Shown here one piece after another: positions 26,949-35,364 of a stretch of DNA of 64,000 nt; position 1 is the stretch's first letter, and every line of letters starts with the position of its first letter. This stretch comes from Pareuzebyella sediminis. GTDB taxonomy: Bacteria; Bacteroidota; Bacteroidia; Flavobacteriales; Flavobacteriaceae. Under the pieces are notes generated by a model. The model saw only the letters and a program-made list of their open reading frames with translations, searched no databases and was not told the DNA's origin. The translations under genes and the position numbers were made by a program. Location: contig NZ_VTZS01000004.1 of the NCBI RefSeq assembly GCF_008367235.1, positions 434,001 through 498,000 on the forward strand. The letters run 5' to 3'.

Positions 26949-27659
26949 TTGAAAAAGACTAAAAAATACGAGCAAATTCAAGGGTATGTCAAAAAGCGCA
27001 TACAAACCGGTAAATATCCAGTAGATACCTATTTACCTTCGGAACATGATCTTTGCAACCAGTTCGATACCACAAGAACGACCGTCAGAAAGGCCCTTGA
27101 CGAATTGTTACGTGAAGGGTTTATTCAAAAAGAACACGGCAGGGGCAGTAAAGTCTTGGAAAGAGGTAAGTCTTTGGGGCTTTTGACCATAAAAGGTTTT
27201 TCCGGTGCCATAGATTACAATGTAAAGACCGTGGTGACCGAAGAGCCCAAAATAGTGGAATGGGACCCAGTTATTCCATTTTCCCTCACGGAAGAGGAGA
27301 AAAAGTCGCCTTGCGTTTATTTTCAACGGGTACGTCATATCAATGGTACCCCTGTGGTGTTGGAAAATAATTGGTACGCCAAAAATGCATTGAAAGTCAT
27401 TGGTTCGAATGAGTTCGTTGAAGGTTCTTTTTTTAAAACCTTAAGTCAAGATTATCTTATCGAAATTATGGGAGCTGAACAGGAGTTGAAAGCCAAAACA
27501 GCTGGTATCGATGTTGCTAAAAAACTGAATATCGACCCCGAAGATCCGATTTTACATATCTCCGTTAGGTTTCGTACAAGCCGTCCTGAATTAAACCTGT
27601 ACGGCGACCTATATTGTCATACTGCCGAATATCCAATTCGAAACAGTTATTTTCTTTGA
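26949..27659 (+). CDS. GntR/UTRA (HutC-subfamily) transcriptional regulator
   Basis: A 236-residue DNA-binding repressor/activator. N-terminal winged helix: YEQIQGYVKKRIQTGKYPVD, LPSEHDLCNQFDTTRTTVRKAL and EGFIQKEHGRGSKVLERG. The UTRA effector domain follows (YFQRVRHINGTPVVLENNWY, DPILHISVRFRTS, YHCTAEYPIRN-like ending), which usually senses a sugar phosphate or related metabolite. The start is a TTG at 26949; no in-frame ATG exists before the conserved helix-turn-helix, and the length fits the family. Faces the MetE-like operon and is next to the 18-bp palindrome, its likely binding site. Confidence 0.9.
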   Translation: MKKTKKYEQIQGYVKKRIQTGKYPVDTYLPSEHDLCNQFDTTRTTVRKALDELLREGFIQKEHGRGSKVLERGKSLGLLTIKGFSGAIDYNVKTVVTEEPKIVEWDPVIPFSLTEEEKKSPCVYFQRVRHINGTPVVLENNWYAKNALKVIGSNEFVEGSFFKTLSQDYLIEIMGAEQELKAKTAGIDVAKKLNIDPEDPILHISVRFRTSRPELNLYGDLYCHTAEYPIRNSYFL

Positions 27660-28157
27660 AATTTTAGAAAGATACCCTTTCGTTCAATCAAATAGCCAAG
27701 AAAGTAGGTTTGCAGAACACTTTTTTCAGGTACCCATTACCCGTACTTTTGATAAGCTGATGGTGTCTGAAAGAATGATGTATAGTGAAAGCGCTGTAAG
27801 ATATTTAAGTTACCAACAGGGATTTGAGTTCAGGGGTATGTTACGATCCCAAAAAGAACCGTTCATTTTTTCAAAATACGGGTAATCTTGGCTTTCCCGT
27901 TTTGAAATACAAGCACTAAAACCGCCACTACAAAGAGCACACTTAAGAAGAAATCGAATACGGTTATAAAGTCCATTTGCCCCCTGATTTTTGTTGGTTG
28001 GATATATAGGGCTAATTTATAATAACCATGCCTAAGATTTTATTTCGAAAAGATCTAGTTTTTAAGAATTAGCATCAAGTTTTCAACAACGTTGTTAATA
28101 ACTCTATGAATTACCTTCAAAAAACCAATAGGAGAGAAACGGACGCTTTTCGTAACA
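27660..28157. other. Intergenic region of about 500 bp between the GntR gene and the phosphotriesterase gene
   Basis: No long gene. It contains one small minus-strand reading frame for a hydrophobic peptide (27863-27976) and, near the downstream edge, a 12-bp perfect palindrome AACAACGTTGTT at 28085-28096 without a T-tract. No copy of the 18-bp operator is present. Confidence 0.5.
27863..27976 (-). CDS. Possible 37-residue single-span membrane peptide
   Basis: ATG at 27976, stop at 27863-27865. The peptide is MDFITVFDFFLSVLFVVAV then LVLVFQNGKAKITRILKK: one strongly hydrophobic helix with an acidic N-terminus and a basic C-terminal tail, obeying the positive-inside rule. Such composition is unlikely for random intergenic sequence, but no homologue is recognised and no promoter was identified. 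It may be a small membrane protein or chance. Confidence 0.4.
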   Translation of the reverse strand: MDFITVFDFFLSVLFVVAVLVLVFQNGKAKITRILKK

Positions 28158-29135
28158 TTAATCTGTTATGTGGGCTTCAGACTTGAAAAAGGAGTACAAT
28201 ATACGAGGATTGTCAAAAAATAGATTTTGATAATAATCTTGCAAGCCTTTTGAGGCCAGAAAAGCGGGAATAGTCTCGATAAGGTAGTTTAGGCCGGGTG
28301 AACCCCCATAGCTTTTCCAGTAGCTATTTTTAGCCATATCCATCCCTAAAGTGATTTGCGAGGGGTATTGGGGAAGCAATTTTTCCAAGAGCTGTAAGGT
28401 ATAGTTCGGCCCGTCATTGGGCCACCGAAAGGCACTGTCATACTCTACCCGAACGCCTGTGTCCAATACTTGTTTATTATAAGCAATTTCCTTGGCTCGA
28501 TCGACGTGGGAAAGTACGACATGTTCGAGGTTCGCCCCCAATTTTTGAAAAAGAAGAGCCTGCTCTACTGCCTGTTTACCATGATTTGTATGCGTCAATA
28601 TGGGAGCGCCAGTTGCAAGGTGGGCATGGACTACCGCTCTAAAAATCTTCTCCTGATGTTTGGTAATCGGCTCGTCGCCCGTAGCCAACTTTATAAGTCC
28701 TGCGCGATGAGGGGTTCTTTGAACAAAGGGCCCTGAATAATCAAATTGATCGATGCCTTCTTGAATATCACTAATGAAGAGGGCTGCGAGTTGGTCTTCG
28801 GAATATGCGTAGCGCCAATGGTTTTCGGGATAATAGATTTCCAAGTGTATCCCTGTAGGCACAATTATTTGTACACCACTATTTTGGCTTACTTCTACCG
28901 ATTTCAACACATTTCGTCCGGCATTGGCAGGCATAGTATCTACTACCGTACGTCCGCCAATAGTATAAAAATTGCTCAGTTCTTCAGAAATGCGGTCTAC
29001 ATCGTTTAATAAAAACTCAGGATGTCTGGCCGTTACATAGCCATCTTCAATAATAATATGCTCATGGGCATAGGTCAGCCCCATTTCTGCTGGAGCTCTG
29101 TCTCCTAGGACAGTTCTGAAAAACTGATCCCTCAT
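28158..29135 (-). CDS. Phosphotriesterase-family (PLL-type) hydrolase
   Basis: A 325-residue amidohydrolase-fold metal hydrolase. H24-x-H26 in GLTYAHEHII, the carboxylated-lysine candidate in AGLIKLATGDEP, metal histidines in ILTHTNHGKQAVEQ and VVLSHVDRAKE, and the final Asp in LGMDMAKN. The PTE/PLL branch includes lactonases and sugar-phosphate hydrolases, so it could open a sugar lactone made by this pathway. Last gene of the seven-gene minus-strand operon; overlaps the upstream FAD gene by 4 nt. Confidence 0.85.
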   Translation of the reverse strand: MRDQFFRTVLGDRAPAEMGLTYAHEHIIIEDGYVTARHPEFLLNDVDRISEELSNFYTIGGRTVVDTMPANAGRNVLKSVEVSQNSGVQIIVPTGIHLEIYYPENHWRYAYSEDQLAALFISDIQEGIDQFDYSGPFVQRTPHRAGLIKLATGDEPITKHQEKIFRAVVHAHLATGAPILTHTNHGKQAVEQALLFQKLGANLEHVVLSHVDRAKEIAYNKQVLDTGVRVEYDSAFRWPNDGPNYTLQLLEKLLPQYPSQITLGMDMAKNSYWKSYGGSPGLNYLIETIPAFLASKGLQDYYQNLFFDNPRILYSFFKSEAHITD

Positions 29136-30499
29136 TGTTTGAAATTATTGGCCCAACCTCGTCTCGAAGTATCGGCAACTTTTTGCGGAAGTTCCAACAC
29201 GGCGCCCAATTGAATCAAAGCATCTTGTAATTGGTGTATATCGATGTTTTTGGCGCTCTGATCGGTTTCCATTGAAATTATGGCTGCAAGGCCCGCCGCT
29301 TGCCCCATACTCATGGTTTGGGCCATGGAACGGCAAGAGGCGTGGGCATCGTGGGTGGCAGAAAAACAACGGCCTACTGCCCAAGTCGTATTCTCATTTT
29401 TGGGTACAATAGTACCATATGGTACCCCATAGGCCCCTCCCTTAGGAACATATTCCCAAAAGGTTTCCGATTCGCCGGTGTTTGATTTTCGGTGGTCTTC
29501 GATCGGGGCGCCGCATAGGAATATCTGGTCATTGAATTTTTTGGCCGACATGCAGTCTTCTTTGGTCAATCGGTACTCCCCATATACCCTGCGGGTTTCA
29601 CGAACACCAATTTGATTGGAAAGCCCAATGATTTTGGCATTTTGATATCCGGGTATTTCTGACCTGAAAAAATCTTCGAACACAAAGGCTTGACGGCGCC
29701 CCTCGATTTCAGCGTTGGTCATATCGTAAGGGTCAAGGGGATCAAGGTCTACTACTTTTACCGCAACAGTAGAGATACACTTGGGCTGACACATTTCGTG
29801 GGCCGATCCCTTTTTTCGCGGTAGGGGATGCGTATCCCGTGCATAAGCCTCCTCCATTTTTTCTTGTAGCATTTTTTTTCCACCTGCAGCTTCGAATTCG
29901 TCATTTTCTACATTACACATTCTAAAAGTCGTGGTTAAGCTCTGGGGAGGTTCTTTTTCACCGGCCCGTTCATATGGAATACCGGCCCAGTGACAATAAT
30001 CGGCATCACCCGACGCATCGATGACTCTTTTGGCCGTTATAGTAAAAAAACCGATGCCTTTATGAAAGAAGACTGCTCTAGTCGTCTCCCCTGTAGTTTC
30101 GACTCCGACTAAGGTCGTATGATAAAAGAGCCTTATACCTCGAACTGATAATAAATCGTCCCATACCTGTTTCAATTTTTCAGGATTATAGTTGACTCCT
30201 GTACCTGCCCCGTAGGTGTTGGGTCGTAAGAAAATATTTCCTGAACGGTTTAAAAGATTAACTACTTGATCGGGTATGCCGCCAACTATTTTTTTGGGAT
30301 TTTCAGAGGGAGTAAAAAAGCCGTAGAAAGTATCCAACATTTGGGTAGAGGTGCCTCCTGGAAAACCATAGCGCTCTACTAGGGTTACTTTGTGCTTTCC
30401 ATGCGATGCGGCTAGGGCAGCGCTAGACCCTGCACTGCCACTACCGATAACCAGAATGTCGGTTTCAAATTGATATGATATGGCCGGATTAAATTTCAT
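29132..30499 (-). CDS. FAD-dependent oxidoreductase
   Basis: A 455-residue flavoprotein. FAD motif VIGSGSAGSSAALAA at residue 17, VERYGFPGGTSTQMLDTF shortly after, RVIDASGDADYCHWAGIPYE in the middle and a C-terminal nucleotide contact region (WAVGRCFSATHDAHASCRSM, MGQAAGLAA). This architecture matches the family of stand-alone FAD-dependent oxidoreductases found in glycan-related loci of Bacteroidota and PVC bacteria (PF12831-like). No signal peptide. Overlaps both neighbours (4 nt each). Substrate unknown; a hydroxyl or amine oxidation on the sugar is possible. Confidence 0.87.
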   Translation of the reverse strand: MKFNPAISYQFETDILVIGSGSAGSSAALAASHGKHKVTLVERYGFPGGTSTQMLDTFYGFFTPSENPKKIVGGIPDQVVNLLNRSGNIFLRPNTYGAGTGVNYNPEKLKQVWDDLLSVRGIRLFYHTTLVGVETTGETTRAVFFHKGIGFFTITAKRVIDASGDADYCHWAGIPYERAGEKEPPQSLTTTFRMCNVENDEFEAAGGKKMLQEKMEEAYARDTHPLPRKKGSAHEMCQPKCISTVAVKVVDLDPLDPYDMTNAEIEGRRQAFVFEDFFRSEIPGYQNAKIIGLSNQIGVRETRRVYGEYRLTKEDCMSAKKFNDQIFLCGAPIEDHRKSNTGESETFWEYVPKGGAYGVPYGTIVPKNENTTWAVGRCFSATHDAHASCRSMAQTMSMGQAAGLAAIISMETDQSAKNIDIHQLQDALIQLGAVLELPQKVADTSRRGWANNFKQ

Positions 30500-31296
30500 C
30501 GAGCAGCATTTTGTGGACCTACGTTCTCGTAGAGTTTGGCCATCAAGTGCGCATGCTCGTCATAAGCGGATTCGAAAAGTTCAACGGCTCGCTGCTCCCC
30601 GACAATTTTACCGCTACTCAGTACCTTTGGTGATTTTCCGTTGTCGTGCAGAATTTGAGCGATTTCGGCCTTGAGGCAATTGATCAAGAGTACGCCCCCC
30701 AGGGTCGATCCAGGCGCAACCGGGGTGTCCAGGCCGTCGAGGTAAATCATGGCATCGCCAAGCGGTGCCCCGGTATCTAAAACATAATCGGCAAAGTCGG
30801 TCAGTTTTCTGCCGTCGGATTTTTTGGAGGTGCTACCCTCCGAATGTTTTTTACTCACCAGGGCTACGACCTTAATCTTACGTTTTTGAAATTCTTCGGC
30901 CATTTCAATGGGAACGACATTGCATCCGCTGGAAGAAACGACCAAGGCCGAATCCTTTTCGTTGGTATCGAAATTTCTTAAAATTCTTGCTGCCAATCCA
31001 GGGACGTTTTCCAAGAACATGGCCTGTCGTTGCCCATTGGCTCCTGTTACCATATTGTGAAAGGAAAGCGATAATTCGACAATGGGGTTAAATCCTGGAA
31101 AAGATCCATATCGGGGCCACATTTCTTCCACCATCATACGGCTATGCCCGGATCCGAACATATGCACCATGCGCCCCTCCAGAATAGAGTTGGCAAATAA
31201 TTGGGCAATTTCCCGAATCAGAGGTTCCTGTTCGGCTATTATGGAAATTATCTGTTTTCCTTTTGCTAAGTATTGTTGCGTTACACTCATGTACAA
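30496..31296 (-). CDS. SIS-domain sugar isomerase-like protein
   Basis: A 266-residue SIS (sugar isomerase) protein. The phosphosugar-binding motif is MFGSGHSRMMVEEM near residue 45; SALVVSSSGCNVVPIEMA and VVALVSKKHSEGSTSKKSDG form the second and third SIS strands. SIS proteins bind phosphorylated sugars, commonly amino sugars. Coupled with the ROK kinase gene upstream (10-nt overlap), it probably acts on the kinase product. No etherase-specific signature of MurQ was identified. Confidence 0.83.
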   Translation of the reverse strand: MYMSVTQQYLAKGKQIISIIAEQEPLIREIAQLFANSILEGRMVHMFGSGHSRMMVEEMWPRYGSFPGFNPIVELSLSFHNMVTGANGQRQAMFLENVPGLAARILRNFDTNEKDSALVVSSSGCNVVPIEMAEEFQKRKIKVVALVSKKHSEGSTSKKSDGRKLTDFADYVLDTGAPLGDAMIYLDGLDTPVAPGSTLGGVLLINCLKAEIAQILHDNGKSPKVLSSGKIVGEQRAVELFESAYDEHAHLMAKLYENVGPQNAAR

Positions 31297-32210
31297 TTGA
31301 TTTTATTTTTTACAAACAGGGCGGCTCCGATCGCACCTGCGAAACGTCCCAATTCGGCCTGTTTTATTTCAACATTATAGCCTCCCGGCCGCCATTCGTA
31401 GTCTGCCATGACTTTTTTTAAAGGACCTAGGAGCGAATCACCTGCCCCTTCCATAATTCCACCACCAAGAACAATACATTCAGGAGCGATGATATTGGTA
31501 AGTGAAGCTAGGGCGGCCGCTAGTTTTCGAACTGATCTTAACCACCATTTTCCGGCTTGGACATCTCCGTTTTCATAGGCCTTTACCAATTCACGTACAC
31601 TATTAAAACGCCCTTCGGTCCGTTCGGAGACAGAAAAATTGCCGAACTCGTATTCCAGGCTTCCGGGCATATTGGTCATGGTAGGCGTTCCAAAACTATT
31701 CAGTGTCATATGACCCACATGGCCTGCACGCTGCAGATGGCCTTGATATAGTTCACCATTGATAATAATGCCGCCACCTACGCCCGTTCCCAGGGTTAGC
31801 ATCAAAAGATGTTTGATACCGGCCGATCGATAAATGAACTCGTATTCGGCAAGACAGGCCGAATGGCCATCATTCACTATCGCGATGGGCTTTCCTATGA
31901 CTGCAGACCAATCAAATTTTTCGATACCCTTAAGTCGCTCCGGCATGTGCAACACCGTTCTGTTTTGCGCATCTACAAGTCCGGGTGCCGAGATACCGCA
32001 GTGTAATGGGTGATGGGAGTCATTGCTATAGTCCTGTGACTTTTCAGTGATGGTTTGAATAATTTTTTTCTTCCAAAGTTCCTTTTCAGTAGCTCGATCT
32101 TCGGTAAAAACTTCGTCTTGCTCCACCACCTCGCCGTTATTTTTCAAGATGACCGTTTTTATTTTCGTTCCTCCGATATCGATACCCAAAAAGTAGTTTT
32201 CTTTTCCCAT
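31287..32210 (-). CDS. ROK-family sugar kinase lacking the zinc motif
   Basis: A 307-residue ATP-dependent sugar kinase or regulator. Phosphate-1 motif GIDIGGTKIKTVI at residue 9, catalytic Asp in AIVNDGHSACLAEYE, LGTGVGGGIIINGELYQG and LGGGIMEGAGDSLL are intact. The usual E-x-G-H plus C-x-C-G-x2-G-C zinc site of ROK kinases is missing: the segment reads AGHVGHMTLN and no cysteine cluster follows. A lack of zinc ligands occurs in some ROK kinases. No DNA-binding N-terminus is present, so a kinase role is favoured, acting on a sugar passed to the SIS protein. Confidence 0.85.
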   Translation of the reverse strand: MGKENYFLGIDIGGTKIKTVILKNNGEVVEQDEVFTEDRATEKELWKKKIIQTITEKSQDYSNDSHHPLHCGISAPGLVDAQNRTVLHMPERLKGIEKFDWSAVIGKPIAIVNDGHSACLAEYEFIYRSAGIKHLLMLTLGTGVGGGIIINGELYQGHLQRAGHVGHMTLNSFGTPTMTNMPGSLEYEFGNFSVSERTEGRFNSVRELVKAYENGDVQAGKWWLRSVRKLAAALASLTNIIAPECIVLGGGIMEGAGDSLLGPLKKVMADYEWRPGGYNVEIKQAELGRFAGAIGAALFVKNKINCT

Positions 32211-32212
32211 AT

Positions 32213-32998
32213 TCAGCGATATTGGCCTTCGCTAAGTGTCCAACCCCCGTCAACAGCCAGTACTTGTCCGGTTATAAATTTGGAATCTGGATGCAAGAAC
32301 ATACATACGGCGCTATTGATGTCTTCCGATGCTCCGGGGCGACCTCCATCCAATGGTTGTTTGGTTTTTAAAAAAGACAGGATCTTCTCATCTGAGGCCG
32401 CTCTTTTGGCCATCGGTGTAATAAATAGGCTTGGGGCGATGACGTTTACCCTAATATTGTTAGGTGCATAGTACGAGGCAATAGATTTGGAAAATCCGAT
32501 AATAGCGGATTTTGCAGCGGCGTAGGCATGGGTGACAAAGTATTTAGGAGAAGGACTAAAGCCAAGAACCGAGCCCATATTCAATATGACCCCATCGGCT
32601 TTGTGATTCAAAAAATAATTGATCATGGCCCTGTTGGATAGCATTAGTGAGGTTAGGTTCAATTCAAAGGTTTTGTTCCAGCCCTCAATCGTCATTTTGT
32701 CCAAGGGCCCATCTCCCCATTTTCTGCCACTACCTCCCGCCACGTGAAAAAGGCCGGTAATGTTTCCAAAGGTTTCGTGGGCCATTTTGATGGCCGTCTC
32801 TATGGTAGTAGGATCTGTAGCATCTCCGCTCAACGAAATGCTGTCCTTTCCCAAGACCTCCTTTGCTTTTTTACAGCTTTTGGAATTTCTGCCGACCACT
32901 AAGATATTGGCGCCCTTCTCTTTTAGGGAAATAGCAGCGGCAAGGCCCATTCCAGTGGTGCCTCCCATAATAATAAATGAGGTGTTTTTAAAATCCAT
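32213..32998 (-). CDS. Short-chain dehydrogenase/reductase (SDR)
   Basis: A 261-residue SDR with a variant nucleotide motif MGGTTGMG (Gly-rich, residues 11-18), HVAGGSGR in place of NNAG, the NMGSVLGFSPSP active-site Ser, Y-A-A-A-K as YxxxK, and FITGQVLAVDGGWTL at the end. Two nt upstream of the ROK gene and six nt downstream of the oxidoreductase gene. A different SDR lies at 15.3 kb; the two are only distantly alike. Confidence 0.88.
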   Translation of the reverse strand: MDFKNTSFIIMGGTTGMGLAAAISLKEKGANILVVGRNSKSCKKAKEVLGKDSISLSGDATDPTTIETAIKMAHETFGNITGLFHVAGGSGRKWGDGPLDKMTIEGWNKTFELNLTSLMLSNRAMINYFLNHKADGVILNMGSVLGFSPSPKYFVTHAYAAAKSAIIGFSKSIASYYAPNNIRVNVIAPSLFITPMAKRAASDEKILSFLKTKQPLDGGRPGASEDINSAVCMFLHPDSKFITGQVLAVDGGWTLSEGQYR

Positions 32999-33004
32999 TG
33001 AAGC

Positions 33005-34204
33005 TCATTCGGCAACGGTCACCTTTCGTGACATTTGTCCTGTTTCTTTGTGTTTTAAGATGACGGTGACATATCCATTGGGTAATATTTCCTTTTTGAT
33101 CAAATAATGCGCTTCATCATAAGACTGCCACTGTTTTTGATTTTCGCTAGGATGGTCACCACGCCAGTCCTCTAAAATAACCGGCTCCCAAACCTTACTT
33201 TCTGCGGATGCAAAGGCGGCATCGAGTATGGCATTCACCACGTAACCATCATAAAAGGTTTCTAGCGGATCACGATTTTCTTCAATGGCCGAAAACATAT
33301 CGGTAAACATATGGGGGTACCCCAATTCGTGGGCCTCGTCCCCGACGGGGAAAAGCCAGCCCGTATTCGATTCGGCTTTTTCTGCCACATACCCGTCCCC
33401 ACCTTTTCCGGTGGTGAACATTTCAAACCCGGTACGTAAAAAACTATTGACCCAAATTGTTCCTTCGGTACCCATCACTTCGTCCCTTAGGTCCATCCCA
33501 CCCCTGAAGGTCCAACTCACCTCAAACTGACCGATAGCGCCGTTGGCATATTTTACGAGACCAATAGCGTGGTCTTCGGCTTCGATGGGGTGTACTTGGG
33601 TATCGGCCCAGCACATGACTTCTAAGGGTTTAATATTTTTTCCTATAAAATTTCGGCTGATTTCAACACAGTGGCAACCCAAGTCGATAATGGCGCCTCC
33701 TCCCGACTTTTCCTTATCCCAAAACCAATCGCTATGTGGCCCTGGGTGCGTTTCCCTTGATTTCGCCCATAGCACGCGGCCTATATCGCCCCTTTTTACG
33801 CTTTCCATAGATTTCAAAAACTTAGGGGTATAACAAAGGTCTTCCAAATATCCACCAAAAATCCCCGCTTCTTCAACGGCATCGAGCATGCGCTTGGCCT
33901 CTTCCGCGGTTCTTCCTAATGGTTTAGTACAAATGACATGTTTTTTGGCCTTTGCACATTCAAGCACGGCAGCTTCGTGTAAATGATTGGGAAGAGATAT
34001 CAAAACGACATCAACCTCTGGATGAGCAATGGCTTCTTCCATGGAGGTACTATAGTAGGGCAGGCCGTAATCATCTGAAAAACGTTTTGCGTTCGATTCA
34101 TTTCTTGAGTATACCATAACCACACGGTCTTTTCTTCGTTGTGCGTGCAACGATTCGGCATAAAATCGGGCAATGAAACCAGAGCCCAGCATTGCGATTC
34201 TCAT
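33005..34204 (-). CDS. Gfo/Idh/MocA-family oxidoreductase
   Basis: A 399-residue cytoplasmic oxidoreductase. Rossmann motif MLGSGFIARFYAESL, then C-T-K-P-L in place of the usual CEKP (VICTKPLGRTAEEAKRM) and the active-site block GGGAIIDLGCHCVEISRNFIG. The C-terminal extension (SYDEAHYLIKKEILPNGYVT) is longer than in its two relatives in this window. Member of the seven-gene operon. A 157-nt gap separates it from the isomerase gene upstream, so an internal promoter is possible but not evident. Confidence 0.88.
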   Translation of the reverse strand: MRIAMLGSGFIARFYAESLHAQRRKDRVVMVYSRNESNAKRFSDDYGLPYYSTSMEEAIAHPEVDVVLISLPNHLHEAAVLECAKAKKHVICTKPLGRTAEEAKRMLDAVEEAGIFGGYLEDLCYTPKFLKSMESVKRGDIGRVLWAKSRETHPGPHSDWFWDKEKSGGGAIIDLGCHCVEISRNFIGKNIKPLEVMCWADTQVHPIEAEDHAIGLVKYANGAIGQFEVSWTFRGGMDLRDEVMGTEGTIWVNSFLRTGFEMFTTGKGGDGYVAEKAESNTGWLFPVGDEAHELGYPHMFTDMFSAIEENRDPLETFYDGYVVNAILDAAFASAESKVWEPVILEDWRGDHPSENQKQWQSYDEAHYLIKKEILPNGYVTVILKHKETGQMSRKVTVAE

Positions 34205-34361
34205 GATAAAAAATTTAAGTTTTGTAGCATTGATAAAAATTCATCTAAAGTAGAAAACGACGTTACGATTGGATCATAAGATTTCAGACAGACCTTTATT
34301 TACGTTCATTTTACTATATTGTCTTTACTTCCTCAGCGGGTACATTTATATCATCTACGAG

Positions 34362-35291
34362 CTACCAGCCGAATGTTTGGCGCACGAATGATCTACTCAT
34401 CTTCCAGTCTTCCCGTAACTCATTTTCGGGTTCAAATTCATTGGGAAATGCAAGTTCAATAGCTGCTTGACCTTTAAAATTTACCGCTTTCAAAGCCTCG
34501 GCAATACTTTTGAAATCAGTTGTTCCCTGACCCAAATATTCTGTCCATGTGCCATCGTTATATTGGTCCCTTATATGAAGATAGACTATTTGATCACCAT
34601 AGGTTTGAATGAAATCTACGGGCTCGACACCGCCTCGTATAAGCCAGTTCAGATCTGGACCTAATTTAAAATCCGGAATCCGGCTTAGTGTACCTTTTAA
34701 ATCGTGCATGTCATTCTCAACCTCGTACGTATGGTTATGTAAATTTGGAAGTATGCCATGATCTTGGCAGACTTTTCTAATTTGTCCTAAAATATTGGCT
34801 TGCGCATCCAATTCCGCCTCTGATTTGGGTTCTTTTTTACTACCAACTGAAATTCCGAAGGTCTTTCCTCCGACTTTGGCCAATCGGGGAACGACCAAAT
34901 GGATATCTTTCATAATTGATTCGTGCTGTTCCTGGTCCCACATATTAAATCCGACCCCATAGGAAGAACCTGAAACGGGAAGGCCATTTTTTTTAATTAA
35001 ATCGTTGATTCTTGACACTGAATCCTGATGTCGCAATTGGGCCTCCATAATTTCAACACCTTCAATGCCCGCATAGCGTAAATCTGCAAAAACCGTATCG
35101 AGAATAGGAGTACAATCCCAATGCGGGGGGAATTTACTGGCATAGACCCAAAGGTGGGCATTCACGGGAATATTATTTTTATGACTGTCTAGAAACGTAT
35201 ATCTCGATAAGTCCGGGGTCGATAGGACACCACCAAGGCCTAAGCCTGATTTTTTTATAAAACTCCTACGGGTAAGCGATTTATAGTTCAT
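34362..35291 (-). CDS. Sugar phosphate isomerase/epimerase-like TIM-barrel protein, Tat signal
   Basis: A 309-residue xylose-isomerase-like TIM barrel with a twin-arginine signal (LTRRSFIKKSGLGLGGVL). Typical elements are GIEGVEIMEAQLRHQD, LPNLHNHTYEVEN, FKLGPDLNWLIRGG, YLHIRDQYNDGTWTEYLGQG and GQAAIELAFP; Glu/Asp/His residues can supply the metal site. First gene of the seven-gene operon ending at 28158; its promoter overlaps the second copy of the 18-bp palindrome. With the paralogue at 21111-21983 it forms a pair of exported isomerase-like proteins, one per operon. Confidence 0.86.
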   Translation of the reverse strand: MNYKSLTRRSFIKKSGLGLGGVLSTPDLSRYTFLDSHKNNIPVNAHLWVYASKFPPHWDCTPILDTVFADLRYAGIEGVEIMEAQLRHQDSVSRINDLIKKNGLPVSGSSYGVGFNMWDQEQHESIMKDIHLVVPRLAKVGGKTFGISVGSKKEPKSEAELDAQANILGQIRKVCQDHGILPNLHNHTYEVENDMHDLKGTLSRIPDFKLGPDLNWLIRGGVEPVDFIQTYGDQIVYLHIRDQYNDGTWTEYLGQGTTDFKSIAEALKAVNFKGQAAIELAFPNEFEPENELREDWKMSRSFVRQTFGW

Positions 35292-35330
35292 GGTGTTATT
35301 TGGATTATCAAATCCATCTTTAAAAGAATA

Positions 35331-35361
35331 TAAAAATAAGAGTTTTAACTTGTACGTACAA
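35331..35361 (-). promoter_or_regulatory. Promoter of the seven-gene sugar operon
   Basis: Minus strand TTG (complement of 35359-35361, within the palindrome), exactly 20 nt, then TATTTTTA (complement of 35331-35338; 7 of 8 to TAnnTTTG). About 40 nt to the ATG at 35291. Geometry is identical to the MetE-like operon promoter. Confidence 0.6.
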
Positions 35362-35364
35362 GTT
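35347..35364. promoter_or_regulatory. 18-bp palindromic operator, second copy
   Basis: AACTTGTACGTACAAGTT, a perfect 18-bp palindrome with the same 8-bp arms as the site at 26845-26862; only the central two bases differ (CG instead of TG). It overlaps the -33 element of the seven-gene operon. It is the likely second target of the GntR/UTRA regulator encoded at 26949. Confidence 0.75.

Noticed and set aside
28085-28096. Perfect palindrome AACAACGTTGTT considered as an operator or terminator
   Set aside because: No T-tract, no nearby promoter in the right orientation and no second copy found.
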